Assembly: GCF_013314535.1 (NCBI RefSeq)
Contig: NZ_JABUAE010000001.1
Coordinates: 526,839-590,838 of the forward strand
Source: Bacillus sp. Xin1
Lineage (GTDB): Bacteria > Bacillota > Bacilli > Bacillales > Bacillaceae_G
Direction of reading: 5' to 3'
DNA: 64,000 bases
The translations under genes were made by a program, and so were the position numbers. Under the pieces are notes generated by a model. That model made no database searches. It was not told where the DNA came from and saw only the letters and a list, made by a program, of their open reading frames with translations. How positions within the stretch are numbered: position 1 is the first letter of the stretch; every line of letters begins with the position of its first letter. Positions 8,190 through 17,508 of the stretch are shown one piece after another.

Positions 8190-8395
8190 GATAGTTCCTC
8201 CAACTCCTAGTTTGTTTTTAATTTTAGCATAGCTTGTACGATTGATAAAAAAACAGTACAAAAAAATTTCAGTAAAAAAATATAATTTTGTTGCATAGAT
8301 GATTTCTCCAACATAATATAGTATAAAACAAAAAATCAGAAAATTGAGTTAATTCTAGTCCGAGGGCAGACGAATATTGGGAGGAGGCAATAAAA

Positions 8396-8584
8396 ATGAG
8401 ACAGGTGATTAACGCGTTAAAGAGAACAGATGCTGAAAAAAGAATTCCGGTGCTAAGATTGGAGTTAGATTATGAATTAGCAACGCTATATGATGCAATG
8501 ATGGAAAATGATAACCAGAAAAAAGAAGAGTGCGTGCAAAAATTAGAAGTGCTAAGACTTGAAATGATCCGTTTAGAGGCGTAA
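8396..8584 (+). CDS. Small conserved protein, YkzI-like
   Basis: A 62-residue, highly charged helical protein starting MRQVINALKR, with GGGAGGAGG upstream of ATG 8396. Heptad-like spacing of Leu residues suggests a short coiled coil. Its place between yktB and suhB matches B. subtilis ykzI, and the sequence is compatible with it. The function is unknown. Confidence 0.65.
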   Translation: MRQVINALKRTDAEKRIPVLRLELDYELATLYDAMMENDNQKKEECVQKLEVLRLEMIRLEA

Positions 8585-8615
8585 TAATAGTATATGTATA
8601 AAAATTAAGTTGGTG

Positions 8616-8642
8616 CGAACCTTATAAAGGGTTCGTTTTTTC
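8616..8642 (+). terminator. Terminator before suhB
   Basis: CGAACC (8616-8621) pairs with GGTTCG (8630-8635) and is followed by six Ts. It ends the ykzI-like transcript 30 bases before suhB. Confidence 0.8.
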
Positions 8643-8672
8643 TGTGAACAGTATAGATCGGAGTGTTTAAAC

Positions 8673-9464
8673 ATGCAAGAGGTATGGAAAGAAATCGATA
8701 CAAATGCGAAGCGGTGGATTCGAGAAGCTGGTGAGCGTTTAATGGCATCATTGCAAAAGACACTTACCATAGAGACGAAATCAAGTGCAGCTGATTTAGT
8801 AACGAATATGGATCGAGAAATAGAGCAGTTTTTGATTGGAGAAATTAAACAAACATTTCCAAATCATTATATTTTAGGTGAGGAAGGATATGGGGATGAA
8901 GTAGCTTCTTCTGAAGGAGTTGTTTGGCTAATTGATCCAATCGATGGCACGATGAATTTTGTGCATCAAAAAAGAAATTTTGCAATTTCAATTGGCATTT
9001 ATGAGAACGGTATCGGAAGAATAGGCCTTATCTATGATCCAGTTCACGATGAGCTTTATCATGCTGTAAAAGGAGAAGGGGCTTTTTGTAACGGTGTATC
9101 CATCCCTTCTTTAGAGGAGAGTGCCATAGAGAATGGAATAATTGCTTTAAATGCAACTTGGCTCACCGATAATCCATTACTTAATATGGAGAAAATGATG
9201 CAACTTGTAAAATTGGCAAGGGGAACACGTTCATACGGATGTGCAGCATTAGAAATGGTTTATGTTGCAACGGGAAGACTAGATGCCTACGTGACACCTC
9301 GATTATCTCCATGGGATTTTGGCGGGGGAATGATTATTGTAGAAGAAGTCGGTGGTAAGGTAACGACATTCGCCGGCACGGTGCTTTCTATTGTTGAGAA
9401 GAGCAGTGTGTTAGTTGCAAAACCTGGAGTGTATGAAGAGTTATTACCATATGTATCACAGTAA
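8673..9464 (+). CDS. suhB: Inositol-1-monophosphatase family protein
   Basis: A 263-residue member of the Mg-dependent inositol monophosphatase superfamily. The metal-binding motifs are in order: GEEGYG (about residues 69-74), WLIDPIDGT (about 86-94), and the C-terminal SPWDFGGGMIIVEE. A CGGAG ribosome site lies 12 bases before ATG 8673. In B. subtilis the equivalent is yktC. The physiological substrate in Bacillus is not settled (inositol phosphates or related sugar phosphates). It is a single gene between two terminators. Confidence 0.9.
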   Translation: MQEVWKEIDTNAKRWIREAGERLMASLQKTLTIETKSSAADLVTNMDREIEQFLIGEIKQTFPNHYILGEEGYGDEVASSEGVVWLIDPIDGTMNFVHQKRNFAISIGIYENGIGRIGLIYDPVHDELYHAVKGEGAFCNGVSIPSLEESAIENGIIALNATWLTDNPLLNMEKMMQLVKLARGTRSYGCAALEMVYVATGRLDAYVTPRLSPWDFGGGMIIVEEVGGKVTTFAGTVLSIVEKSSVLVAKPGVYEELLPYVSQ

Positions 9465-9465
9465 C

Positions 9466-9505
9466 AAAAAAGTAAGAGGCTCAAGATGTAGCTTCTTACT
9501 TTTTT
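9466..9505. terminator. Bidirectional terminator between suhB and ylaF
   Basis: AAAAAAGTAAGA (9466-9477) pairs with TCTTACTTTTTT (9494-9505), and inner pairs extend the stem to about 16 bp. A-rich and T-rich outer arms serve both strands. Confidence 0.85.
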
Positions 9506-9508
9506 ATG

Positions 9509-9688
9509 TCACTGTGATTTGCGCATTTTGCGTTTTGTTATAAATCCATATCCGACTGTAACAAATGTACCAATAATGCAAATAATAATACCAATGGGAC
9601 TATTTTCAGCAATCATAATGCCTATGCCAATTAAGAAAATAACACCGATGATAGCGGTTAATAAAAAGCGATATTGAATGTGTTCCAT
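9509..9688 (-). CDS. ylaF: Small membrane protein YlaF
   Basis: A 59-residue protein with two transmembrane helices (about residues 7-27 and 31-50) and a basic tail (KRKMRK). ATG 9688 has a strong GGAGGGTGAAGAA ribosome site; the longer frame starting 48 bases upstream would read through this site. Position next to typA, divergently transcribed, fits B. subtilis ylaF. The function is unknown. Confidence 0.75.
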   Translation of the reverse strand: MEHIQYRFLLTAIIGVIFLIGIGIMIAENSPIGIIICIIGTFVTVGYGFITKRKMRKSQ

Positions 9689-9828
9689 TTCTTCACCCTC
9701 CAATTTCATTTTACTTTCACAAAAGTAAGAATACAACTATATTTTCATTCTTGATTTTATTTTGATTGCCATTGTATCCCCTTCGCTCTTATAATAGAGA
9801 AGGATTAAAAAGACACTAGGAGTTGGAC

Positions 9829-11673
9829 ATGTTGAAAAAACGACAAGATTTACGTAATATAGCAATTATTGCCCACGTTGACCATGGTAAAACAACACTT
9901 GTTGACCAATTATTACGTCAAGCGGGGACGTTCCGTGCAAATGAGCATGTAGAAGAGCGTGCAATGGATTCGAACGATTTAGAAAGAGAACGCGGTATTA
10001 CTATTTTAGCAAAAAATACAGCGATTCATTATGAAGATAAACGAATTAACATTTTAGATACACCAGGACACGCTGACTTCGGTGGTGAAGTAGAGCGTAT
10101 CATGAAAATGGTTGATGGTGTTTTACTTGTTGTTGATGCATATGAAGGTTGTATGCCACAAACACGATTTGTTTTAAAGAAAGCTCTTGAGCAAAACTTA
10201 ACTCCAATCGTTGTAGTAAACAAAATTGACCGTGACTTTGCTCGCCCGGATGAAGTAGTTGATGAAGTAATCGACTTATTCATTGAGCTTGGTGCAAACG
10301 AAGATCAGTTAGAGTTCCCAGTTGTATTCGCATCAGCAATGAACGGAACAGCAAGCTTAGATTCAAACCCAGCAAATCAAGAAGAGAATATGAAATCATT
10401 GTTTGACACAATTATTGAACATATTCCGGCACCAATTGATAATAGCGAAGAGCCACTTCAATTCCAAGTAGCACTTCTTGATTATAACGACTACGTTGGT
10501 CGTATTGGAGTTGGGCGTGTATTCCGCGGTACAATGAAAGTCGGACAACAAGTTGCATTAATGAAAGTTGACGGAAGTGTAAAACAATTCCGTGTAACGA
10601 AATTGTTTGGTTACATGGGCTTAAAACGTCAAGAAATTGAAGAAGCAAAAGCTGGAGATCTAGTAGCTGTTTCAGGTATGGAAGACATTAACGTTGGTGA
10701 AACAGTATGTCCAGTTGAACAACAAGAGGCTTTACCATTATTACGTATCGATGAGCCAACATTACAAATGACGTTCCTTGTAAATAACAGCCCATTTGCA
10801 GGTCGTGAAGGTAAATACATTACATCTCGTAAAATTGAAGAGCGTCTTCGTTCACAATTAGAAACAGATGTGAGTTTACGTGTAGATAATACAGAATCTC
10901 CTGATGCATGGATTGTATCTGGACGTGGAGAGTTACATTTATCTATCTTAATTGAAAACATGCGTCGTGAAGGATATGAATTACAGGTATCTAAACCAGA
11001 AGTAATCATTAAAGAGGTTGACGGCGTAAGATGTGAGCCGGTAGAACGTGTACAAATTGATGTACCAGAAGAATATACTGGTTCTATTATGGAATCAATG
11101 GGTGCACGTAAAGGTGAAATGTTAGATATGGTCAATAATGGAAACGGCCAAGTTCGTCTTACATTTATGGTGCCAGCACGTGGATTAATTGGTTACACAA
11201 CAGAATTCCTAACATTGACTCGTGGTTATGGTATTTTAAACCATACATTCGATTGCTACCAACCAGTACATGCTGGACAAGTTGGTGGACGTCGCCAAGG
11301 TGTTCTTGTTTCACTTGAAACAGGAAAAGCATCACAATATGGTATTATGCAAGTTGAAGATCGCGGTGTAATCTTCGTTGAACCAGGTACAGAAGTATAT
11401 GCTGGTATGATTGTTGGGGAACATACACGTGAGAATGATTTAACAGTTAACGTTGTAAAAATGAAACAACAAACTAACATTCGTTCTGCAACAAAAGACC
11501 AGACATCAACAATGAAAAAACCACGTATTATGACTTTAGAAGAGTCATTAGAATACTTAAATGAAGATGAATACTGTGAAGTAACACCAGAATCGATTCG
11601 TCTTCGTAAAAAGATTCTTGATAAGAGCGAACGCGAAAGAGCTGCTAAGAAAAAGAAATCTGTAGAAGCATAA
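9829..11673 (+). CDS. typA: Translational GTPase TypA/BipA
   Basis: A 614-residue ribosome-associated GTPase. The G1 motif [10 protein letters not shown] is near the N-terminus, [11 protein letters not shown] and NKIDR follow, and EF-G-like domains III and V and the BipA-specific C-terminal domain complete it. ATG 9829 has AGGAG six bases upstream; the in-frame TTG at 9823 would abut that site. TypA acts in ribosome assembly and stress or cold growth. The codon use is that of a well-expressed gene. It is a single gene with its own terminator. Confidence 0.97.
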   Translation: MLKKRQDLRNIAIIAHVDHGKTTLVDQLLRQAGTFRANEHVEERAMDSNDLERERGITILAKNTAIHYEDKRINILDTPGHADFGGEVERIMKMVDGVLLVVDAYEGCMPQTRFVLKKALEQNLTPIVVVNKIDRDFARPDEVVDEVIDLFIELGANEDQLEFPVVFASAMNGTASLDSNPANQEENMKSLFDTIIEHIPAPIDNSEEPLQFQVALLDYNDYVGRIGVGRVFRGTMKVGQQVALMKVDGSVKQFRVTKLFGYMGLKRQEIEEAKAGDLVAVSGMEDINVGETVCPVEQQEALPLLRIDEPTLQMTFLVNNSPFAGREGKYITSRKIEERLRSQLETDVSLRVDNTESPDAWIVSGRGELHLSILIENMRREGYELQVSKPEVIIKEVDGVRCEPVERVQIDVPEEYTGSIMESMGARKGEMLDMVNNGNGQVRLTFMVPARGLIGYTTEFLTLTRGYGILNHTFDCYQPVHAGQVGGRRQGVLVSLETGKASQYGIMQVEDRGVIFVEPGTEVYAGMIVGEHTRENDLTVNVVKMKQQTNIRSATKDQTSTMKKPRIMTLEESLEYLNEDEYCEVTPESIRLRKKILDKSERERAAKKKKSVEA

Positions 11674-11682
11674 AAAATGAAG

Positions 11683-11716
11683 AAGCTGCCTTTTTATGAA
11701 AAGGCAGCTTTTTTTA
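11683..11716 (+). terminator. Intrinsic terminator of typA
   Basis: AAGCTGCCTTTT (11683-11694) and AAAAGGCAGCTT (11699-11710) form a perfect 12-bp stem with a TATG loop, followed by six more Ts. Confidence 0.92.
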
Positions 11717-11873
11717 TTTAAATATTTTTAGAAAATTTCTTCATTTATCTAGACAGTATTTTTTCTGCAAGGTACTCTTATAGTAGGTAGCATAGAGTCT
11801 GAAAATGGAGATAAGGCATTACTAGTTAGTGAAAAGTGTTTATAGGGATTTTATTAGATAGGGGGGAAGTGTA

Positions 11874-12176
11874 ATGATAGAGAGAATGTCATTTTTCGCA
11901 AAGTTATACAATGTAGAAACGAATCCAGAAATAGGTATGTGGCTACTTTATGGTACGATGATTATTTTGAGTATGCTTGTATATAATTTAGGTTTTGCAA
12001 GGAAATTATCGTTATTACAAAATGTTGTGATCTATGTGGTATTAGCGATTGGGTGTACGGTTCTAACTTTTTTTGCGGTATTTTTACCAGTGGGAGAAGG
12101 TCTTGTTGTGGCGGCAGCTGTGCTTGGCATTTATAGATTGCGCTTACATCAAGCGCGGAAACAGAGAGTGAATTAG
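11874..12176 (+). CDS. ylaH: Membrane protein YlaH
   Basis: A 100-residue protein with three hydrophobic segments (about residues 22-40, 45-65 and 68-86) and a basic C-terminus ([11 protein letters not shown]). AGGGGGGAAGTGTA gives an excellent ribosome site for ATG 11874. It matches YlaH (YlaH-like membrane family) by position and pattern. The function is unknown. The next gene follows after 14 bases, so they are likely cotranscribed. Confidence 0.8.
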   Translation: MIERMSFFAKLYNVETNPEIGMWLLYGTMIILSMLVYNLGFARKLSLLQNVVIYVVLAIGCTVLTFFAVFLPVGEGLVVAAAVLGIYRLRLHQARKQRVN

Positions 12177-12190
12177 GGAGGAGATGTTTC

Positions 12191-12466
12191 ATGCGCTCTG
12201 TACAAGATACATTATATAATTGGTTAACGATTAAAACAGTTGCGGAAGCACGTCCGCATGATGAAGCTGCACAAGAAACTTATATACTGTTCCATAGTAC
12301 GTTACATGAAGATCATCAATTAAGAGAGGTAACGGTAGAAAAGAAAGAAGATATGTATTTGGTTACGTATGAACAAGAAGGGGAAAAGCATTCTACAAGA
12401 TTTCCAGTAGAGCTTATAGATTGTTTCTTAGATCAAATGAAACGAGAGCCGGAGAAATATAAATAA
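12191..12466 (+). CDS. Conserved hypothetical protein downstream of ylaH
   Basis: A 91-residue soluble acidic protein starting MRSVQDTLYNWL, with AGGGAGGAGATG upstream of ATG 12191. The order of elements suggests an N-terminal helix and then beta strands (EVTVEKKEDMYLVTYEQEGE). I recognise no family. It is probably in an operon with ylaH and ends at a bidirectional terminator. Confidence 0.7.
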   Translation: MRSVQDTLYNWLTIKTVAEARPHDEAAQETYILFHSTLHEDHQLREVTVEKKEDMYLVTYEQEGEKHSTRFPVELIDCFLDQMKREPEKYK

Positions 12467-12496
12467 GTCCTCATCTGAATGATTGAGGACTTATTT
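12461..12496. terminator. Bidirectional terminator between the ylaH operon and ylaI
   Basis: AAATAAGTCCTCA (12461-12473) pairs with TGAGGACTTATTT (12484-12496), a perfect 13-bp stem that starts inside the last codons of the upstream gene. Confidence 0.85.
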
Positions 12497-12502
12497 GGCA
12501 GT

Positions 12503-12703
12503 TTACCACTCATCTTCTATTGTTTTATCACGATATAAGTGGAATTTTCCGGTTGCATGGCGTTCCATTGTACGTTCTGCAATACGTTCTGTGCATTCCA
12601 TGCACATATATGTATGAATAGGACGGTTACGAAGCCTTTTGGCCATAGGATTTTCGTCATCTAACTCTTCTTTTTTATCACAAAGCATGCATTTGACTCT
12701 CAT
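12503..12703 (-). CDS. ylaI: DUF2197 zinc-ribbon protein YlaI
   Basis: A 66-residue protein with two CxxC pairs, VKCMLCDKKE near the N-terminus and YMCMECTERI in the middle, as in a small zinc ribbon. The RNRPIHTYMC block is typical of YlaI. GAGGTGACGAA precedes ATG 12703. The function is unknown; nucleic-acid or protein binding is possible from the fold. Confidence 0.85.
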   Translation of the reverse strand: MRVKCMLCDKKEELDDENPMAKRLRNRPIHTYMCMECTERIAERTMERHATGKFHLYRDKTIEDEW

Positions 12704-12845
12704 TTCGTCACCTCAATACAAATTCTATCGATATAAGTATATCATGTAAAATTGATATTTTTGAACTATAGGGGGAAAAAATAATATTTTCGCAATTCAA
12801 AAAATAAGTTATTATTAGGATAAAGAAAAATTTGGAGGTGGAAAT

Positions 12846-13301
12846 ATGGCAAATGTAGTAGAACCTGCATTGACAGATTCTTTAATTCAATCTTTACGGG
12901 AAGGGCATATCATTACAATTGCAACGATTGATTTTGAAAAGACTATTCCAAATGTAAGTGCTATTTCATGGGTATATGCAATGAATAAGACAAGCATACG
13001 ATTTGCAGTTGATCAACGCTCTCGCATTGTGGAAAATTTACGCCATCAGCCAGGGCTTGTACTTACTGTCATGGCAAATGAATCTGTATTTTCCATTAGC
13101 GGTGAAGCAAAGATTTTAAAGGAGAGATTGGAAGGTATTCCGCTTAAGTTAACTGTAGTAGAAGTATCTGTTCAAGAAGTGCGTGATGTTATGTTTTATG
13201 GAGCAAAGCTTACTTCGGAACCAACATATGAAAAAACATATGATCTTCGTGCTGCTGAAAAACTTGATAATCAAGTTTTGACAGCAATGAAAGAATTATA
13301 G
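12846..13301 (+). CDS. Pyridoxamine 5'-phosphate oxidase family (flavin-binding split-barrel) protein
   Basis: A 151-residue protein with a TTGGAGGTGG ribosome site before ATG 12846. The pattern (HIITIATIDFEKTIPNVSAISWVYAM, then RIVENLRHQPGLVLTVM, then SISGEAKIL) is that of the FMN-binding split-barrel superfamily with a PPOX-like domain. The substrate is unknown; it is too short and lacks the tail of true PdxH. It is a single gene between ylaI and phoH. Confidence 0.75.
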   Translation: MANVVEPALTDSLIQSLREGHIITIATIDFEKTIPNVSAISWVYAMNKTSIRFAVDQRSRIVENLRHQPGLVLTVMANESVFSISGEAKILKERLEGIPLKLTVVEVSVQEVRDVMFYGAKLTSEPTYEKTYDLRAAEKLDNQVLTAMKEL

Positions 13302-13576
13302 AAATGGATGAACGCGAGGAGTTTCATCCTTTTTTATTCTTTCAGCCAAAGTAAATAGCTGAACTTTGTTACATGTTAGAATATAAATTTTGCAGAAAGA
13401 ATACGATACCTAGTAATAAATATGAAAAAATGAAGAAGAAAAGTTTTAATTTCTATGAATTTCGATTCTACCTCGTTAATACATTACATATAATTATAAC
13501 AATGGTTCGTCCATATCACGATCATGGATGAAACCCTTGTTCTACAAATTTAAAAGTGGAGTCAGGGGGTAACAGG

Positions 13577-14905
13577 TTGGATAAAATTTATGTGTTAGAT
13601 ACGAATGTACTTTTGCAGGATCCTTTATCTATTTTTTCTTTTGAAACAAATGAGGTAGTGATTCCAGCAGTTGTATTAGAAGAGGTTGATTCGAAAAAAC
13701 GCTACATGGATGAAGTTGGACGAAATGCCCGTTATGTATCTAAGTTGATAGATAAATTTCGCGAATTAGGAAAATTGCATGAGAGTATACCTCTTGAAAA
13801 TGGAGGGACATTTCGTATTGAATTAAACCATCGCTCATTTGTTCAACTGCAAGATATTTTTGTTGAAAAAACAAACGATAATCGCATTTTAGCTGTGGCG
13901 AAAAATTTATTTTTGGAAGAGCAAGAGAAAGAGAATGGAAAGTCTGTCATTTTAGTCAGTAAGGATGTGCTTGTAAGAGTAAAGGCGGATGCTCTTGGTT
14001 TACAAGCTGAAGATTATTTAAGTGATCGTGTAATTGAAGTGGACAATATATATTCAGGTTTTTTAGAAGGCTACATATCAAAAGAAAAATTAAATCATTT
14101 TTATGAAAAAGGAGAGCTTCCTTTATCAGAAATTGCAAATCATCCATTTTATCCGAATCAGTTTATTGTGATGAAAGATGCGCTCGGTGGTTCTAGCTCT
14201 GCACTTGGAATTGTTGATTTTTCAGGAAAAAAAGTGAAGAAACTGGTTTTTCATAATGAGCAAGTTTGGGGAATACGTCCGCGGAATGTGCAGCAAACTA
14301 TGGGATTGGAATTATTGCTTCGTGAAGATATTCCGCTTGTAACATTAACGGGTAAAGCAGGAACTGGAAAAACTTTACTTGCGCTAGCAGCTGGCCTTAT
14401 GCAAACAGAGGATTTAGGATTGTACAAAAAACTCCTCGTTGCCCGGCCGATTGTTCCGGTTGGAAAAGATATCGGTTATTTACCAGGGGAAAAAGAGGAA
14501 AAATTAAGACCATGGATGCAGCCGATTTTCGATAATCTAGAGTATTTATTTAATACAAAAAAACCAGGTGAATTAGATGCGATTTTAGCGGGAATGGGTT
14601 CAATTGAAGTAGAGGCGCTTACTTATATAAGAGGGCGAAGTATTCCAGATCAATTTATTATTATTGATGAAGCGCAAAATTTAACAAAACATGAAGTAAA
14701 GACAATATTAACAAGGGTTGGAGAAAAGAGTAAAATTGTCTTAATGGGAGATCCGCAACAAATTGATCATCCTTACTTAGATGAATATAATAATGGTTTA
14801 ACGTATGTTGTAGAGAAATTTAAAGAACAAAAAATTAGTGGACATGTAAAGTTTGTAAAAGGAGAACGTTCAAATTTAGCGCAGCTAGCAGCAGATTTAT
14901 TATAA
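13577..14905 (+). CDS. ylaK: PhoH-like ATPase with N-terminal PIN domain (YlaK/PhoH2)
   Basis: From TTG 13577 the product is 442 residues, the length I recall for B. subtilis YlaK. AGGGGG seven bases upstream is the ribosome site, and a GTG at 13556 lies before it. The N-terminal PIN domain begins VLDTNVLLQDP. The C-terminal PhoH domain has the Walker A motif LTGKAGTGKTLLAL and the Walker B motif FIIIDEAQN. PhoH2 proteins are ribonuclease/RNA-helicase fusions. A bidirectional terminator follows. Confidence 0.92.
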   Translation: MDKIYVLDTNVLLQDPLSIFSFETNEVVIPAVVLEEVDSKKRYMDEVGRNARYVSKLIDKFRELGKLHESIPLENGGTFRIELNHRSFVQLQDIFVEKTNDNRILAVAKNLFLEEQEKENGKSVILVSKDVLVRVKADALGLQAEDYLSDRVIEVDNIYSGFLEGYISKEKLNHFYEKGELPLSEIANHPFYPNQFIVMKDALGGSSSALGIVDFSGKKVKKLVFHNEQVWGIRPRNVQQTMGLELLLREDIPLVTLTGKAGTGKTLLALAAGLMQTEDLGLYKKLLVARPIVPVGKDIGYLPGEKEEKLRPWMQPIFDNLEYLFNTKKPGELDAILAGMGSIEVEALTYIRGRSIPDQFIIIDEAQNLTKHEVKTILTRVGEKSKIVLMGDPQQIDHPYLDEYNNGLTYVVEKFKEQKISGHVKFVKGERSNLAQLAADLL

Positions 14906-14936
14906 AAAGGAGTGGGACTTTGTCCCACTCCTTTTT
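14904..14936. terminator. Bidirectional terminator between ylaK and ylaL
   Basis: A perfect 15-bp stem, AAAAAGGAGTGGGAC (14904-14918) with GTCCCACTCCTTTTT (14922-14936), has a TTT loop. It includes the last bases of both convergent genes. Confidence 0.92.
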
Positions 14937-15432
14937 ATATAATTGTAAACTTACGGATGTCTCGAATTGGATTGTTTATATTAGAGCCATTACCAAAATA
15001 AAGGTGGACAGGTCCGTCTTCTCGTAATGGTTTTCCGTCTTTTGAAAATCCAAGAATAATTTCGTTTGCTTCTTCTAATGAAAGACTGATGATATCATGC
15101 AGTGTATGAATTTCAACATGTGTCGCTTCAGCTTTAATTTCAGCGTTTTTTAAAAAGGGATGAAGTGGTATACCAAACGTTCCTGTAATGAGCTGTTCTT
15201 TTTTGAATTTTTTTACACTCTTTTGAATAGGTGGGAAAGCGGCACCATCACGGATTTCACGATCCCAATGTTCAGAAGTATGCTTGAGATAGTCTTCTAA
15301 TTCAGATTTTTCTTCTCTAGTTTCGGTGAAGTAAGTTGTTAAATCTACTTTTCGATCATCAAAAATCCAAACGCTTGGATCAAGTGTGATTGGAAAACGG
15401 ACTTTCCCGTTTATAAATAAAATTTCACTCAT
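14935..15432 (-). CDS. ylaL: YlaL-like conserved protein
   Basis: A 165-residue soluble protein starting MSEILFINGKVRFP with GGGGGAACAACA before ATG 15432. Position between ylaK and ylaN and the motif DPSVWIFDDRKVDL fit B. subtilis YlaL. No enzymatic motif is seen. The function is unknown. Confidence 0.75.
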   Translation of the reverse strand: MSEILFINGKVRFPITLDPSVWIFDDRKVDLTTYFTETREEKSELEDYLKHTSEHWDREIRDGAAFPPIQKSVKKFKKEQLITGTFGIPLHPFLKNAEIKAEATHVEIHTLHDIISLSLEEANEIILGFSKDGKPLREDGPVHLYFGNGSNINNPIRDIRKFTII

Positions 15433-15585
15433 TGTTGTTCCCCCATTTGTAATATGCTCCCACTTTTCAGTATAATAGCATTAGACACGATTGTCACAAA
15501 AAATGTTTCTATTGCAATTTATGAAAACTATCGCTAATATTAATAGATAGGATAGGAGAGTAGGACGGAAACGGAGGGAATCAAT

Positions 15586-15873
15586 TTGGCGTCTGAGACA
15601 GTAGCAAATCATCAGGAAAAGGCACTTGCCCTTCTACAAGCGGATGCGGAGAAGATTTTAAGACTTATTAAGGTGCAAATGGACCACCTTACAATGCCGC
15701 AATGTCCATTATATGAAGAAGTGCTCGATACACAAATGTTTGGATTATCCCGTGAAGTTGACTTTGCGGTTCGTCTTGGTCTTATTGCAGAAGAGCAAGG
15801 GAAAGATATGCTAGGAGAGCTCGAACGGGAATTATCGGCACTTCATGAAGCGTTTACAAACAAGCAATCTTAA
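15586..15873 (+). CDS. ylaN: YlaN, Fur-associated iron-homeostasis protein (DUF1507)
   Basis: A 95-residue helical protein starting at TTG 15586 after CGGAGGGAATCAA. The middle [36 protein letters not shown] is nearly the same as in B. subtilis YlaN, including the conserved single Cys. Work on Firmicute YlaN links it to iron availability through direct contact with Fur; earlier it was noted as conditionally essential. It is a single gene followed by a terminator. Confidence 0.92.
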   Translation: MASETVANHQEKALALLQADAEKILRLIKVQMDHLTMPQCPLYEEVLDTQMFGLSREVDFAVRLGLIAEEQGKDMLGELERELSALHEAFTNKQS

Positions 15874-15890
15874 CGGGTTCAAATAAGGGG

Positions 15891-15918
15891 GCTCAAACTG
15901 ACTAAGTTTGAGCTTTTT
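15891..15918 (+). terminator. Terminator of ylaN
   Basis: GCTCAAACT (15891-15899) pairs with AGTTTGAGC (15905-15913), followed by TTTTT. Confidence 0.88.
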
Positions 15919-15995
15919 ATTTGTATAATAAAGCAGGAAGAATTCTAATACATATGGAATACAACAATTAAACGAAAACAGAAAGAGGATATTGA

Positions 15996-17180
15996 ATGAA
16001 AAAAGTATGGAAGTCGATGGATTATTCATTATTGCTTCCACTTGTTATTTTATGTGTACTGGGAGTTATAATGGTATACAGTGCTAGCTCTATTGTAGCG
16101 ATTACAAGGTTTGAAAAAGCGGCTAATTACTTTTTTAATAAGCAATTAATAGCATTAAGTATAGGTACAGTATTGGGGTTAGGGATAATCGCTGTGATTC
16201 CATACCAGTTTTGGAGAAAAAGAATTGTTTTATTACTCATGATGCTAGGAAGTATTGGTTTGCTATCGTTAGCGTTATTACTAGGAAAAGAAACTAATGG
16301 TGCGCAAGCTTGGGTATTTGGTATACAGCCAGCTGAATTTGTTAAACTAGCTATCATTATCATACTCGCGCGTTTCTTTGCAAGAAGGCAAGAAACGGAT
16401 ACCTCAGTATGGAAAGGATCGGCAGGTACAATTCTGTTTATAGGGTTAATCATATTTTTAATCCTAAAACAAAATGATTTGGGGACAGTTCTGTTAATCA
16501 TTGGTATTGTCGGAATTATGTTCCTTTGCTCTGGTATTCCGATTAACAAGTGGATAAAGCGTATTTTATTAAGTACAATTGTATGGATTCCGCTTTTGTA
16601 TTTAGTTGGTAACTTTGCATTGAAGCCTTATCAAAAAGCACGTTTTTCAGTGTTTTTAAATCCGTTTGAAGATCCACAAGGTGATGGGTTCCAATTGGTA
16701 AATTCTTTTATTGGTATTGCTTCGGGTGAATTAAACGGAAGAGGTCTTGGGAATAGTATACAAAAATTTGGATATCTACCGGAGCCTCATACAGATTTTA
16801 TTATGGCAATTATATCGGAAGAGCTTGGTTTTATTGGAGTAGCGATTGTTTTGATTAGCTTATTGCTTATTATTATTCGTTCACTTCGAATTGCTCAAAA
16901 GTGTAAAGATCCATTTGGAAGTTTAATTGCTATAGGTATTGCTAGTATGCTTGGCGTGCAGACGTTTGTTAATATTGCTGGTATGTCTGGGCTAATGCCT
17001 CTTACTGGCGTGCCTTTGCCATTTGTCAGTTATGGAGGCAGTTCTTTAATGGCGAACCTATTTGCAATGGGGATATTATTGAATGTGGGTAGTTATGTGA
17101 AGCGACAAGAGAAACAAAAAGAAAAACAACAAATAGTGAAAAAAGAACCAGGTGAACCACATCTTGTTGTTGTGAAATAA
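15996..17180 (+). CDS. ftsW: Peptidoglycan glycosyltransferase FtsW
   Basis: A 394-residue SEDS-family membrane protein with about ten transmembrane helices. Typical blocks are MVYSASS near the start, QPAEFVKLAII, the extracellular loop FLNPFEDPQGDGFQLVNSF with the functionally important Asp, PEPHTDFIMAII, and PLPFVSYGGSSL at the end. It polymerises lipid II at the septum together with a class B PBP (here probably PbpB, encoded at 46.4-48.5 kb). In Bacillus this copy lies next to pyc, apart from the dcw cluster, which carries the paralogue spoVE. AGAGGA precedes ATG 15996. Confidence 0.94.
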   Translation: MKKVWKSMDYSLLLPLVILCVLGVIMVYSASSIVAITRFEKAANYFFNKQLIALSIGTVLGLGIIAVIPYQFWRKRIVLLLMMLGSIGLLSLALLLGKETNGAQAWVFGIQPAEFVKLAIIIILARFFARRQETDTSVWKGSAGTILFIGLIIFLILKQNDLGTVLLIIGIVGIMFLCSGIPINKWIKRILLSTIVWIPLLYLVGNFALKPYQKARFSVFLNPFEDPQGDGFQLVNSFIGIASGELNGRGLGNSIQKFGYLPEPHTDFIMAIISEELGFIGVAIVLISLLLIIIRSLRIAQKCKDPFGSLIAIGIASMLGVQTFVNIAGMSGLMPLTGVPLPFVSYGGSSLMANLFAMGILLNVGSYVKRQEKQKEKQQIVKKEPGEPHLVVVK

Positions 17181-17213
17181 AAAGGCTTTGTGTTTGATGC
17201 ACAAAGCCTTTTT
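17181..17213 (+). terminator. Intrinsic terminator of ftsW
   Basis: AAAGGCTTTGTG (17181-17192) and CACAAAGCCTTT (17200-17211) form a perfect 12-bp stem ending in a T run. It begins immediately after the ftsW stop. Confidence 0.9.
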
Positions 17214-17282
17214 ATTATGGTCTTTTAAATAAGTTATACTTTCCGGGATTAAAACATCAATAGAGTGTCATATTTATTTTAA

Positions 17283-17329
17283 TGTGTTATACAATAAATC
17301 TATCAGAAAAAGAAGAGTTGTGCTATACT
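17283..17329 (+). promoter_or_regulatory. Two CcpN-like operators upstream of pyc
   Basis: TGTGTTATACA (17283-17293) and TGTGCTATACT (17319-17329) both match TRTGHYATAYW exactly and in the same orientation, 36 bases apart. The 14 bases around the first site (TTTAATGTGTTATA) are the same as at the SR1 promoter. The second also reads as an extended -10 box (TGCTATACT), so a promoter may overlap it. CcpN control of pyc is inference; the known B. subtilis targets are gluconeogenic genes and sr1. Confidence 0.55.
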
Positions 17330-17360
17330 ATTTTTGTGAAACAAATTGATCAGAAAACTT

Positions 17361-17389
17361 ATCATTTGTTGAAAAATAAGGTATGATGT
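17361..17389 (+). promoter_or_regulatory. Possible pyc promoter
   Basis: TTATCA (17361-17366), a 17-base spacer and TATGAT (17384-17389) form a plausible sigma-A promoter about 120 bases before the pyc start, downstream of the CcpN-like sites. The -35 box is only 4 of 6. Confidence 0.4.
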
Positions 17390-17444
17390 ATAAAAATAAA
17401 GTGAAGCTTTCCGATTATAGTTTAGAAAAGAAAGTGAAGAACTT

Positions 17445-17462
17445 CACGCTCTTTAGAGCGTG
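17445..17462 (+). other. Hairpin in the pyc leader
   Basis: CACGCTC (17445-17451) pairs with GAGCGTG (17456-17462) with a TTTA loop, 46 bases before the pyc start. There is no T run behind it, so it looks like a 5' UTR stem-loop (stability or regulation) and not a terminator. Confidence 0.5.
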
Positions 17463-17508
17463 TACCTATTTAATCTCTAGAGTGGTAGGAAAGTAGAGGG
17501 GGAAAATC

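Noticed and set aside
10629-11135. Minus-strand 168-codon frame inside typA
   Set aside because: Shadow of a biased, well-expressed gene; no ribosome site.
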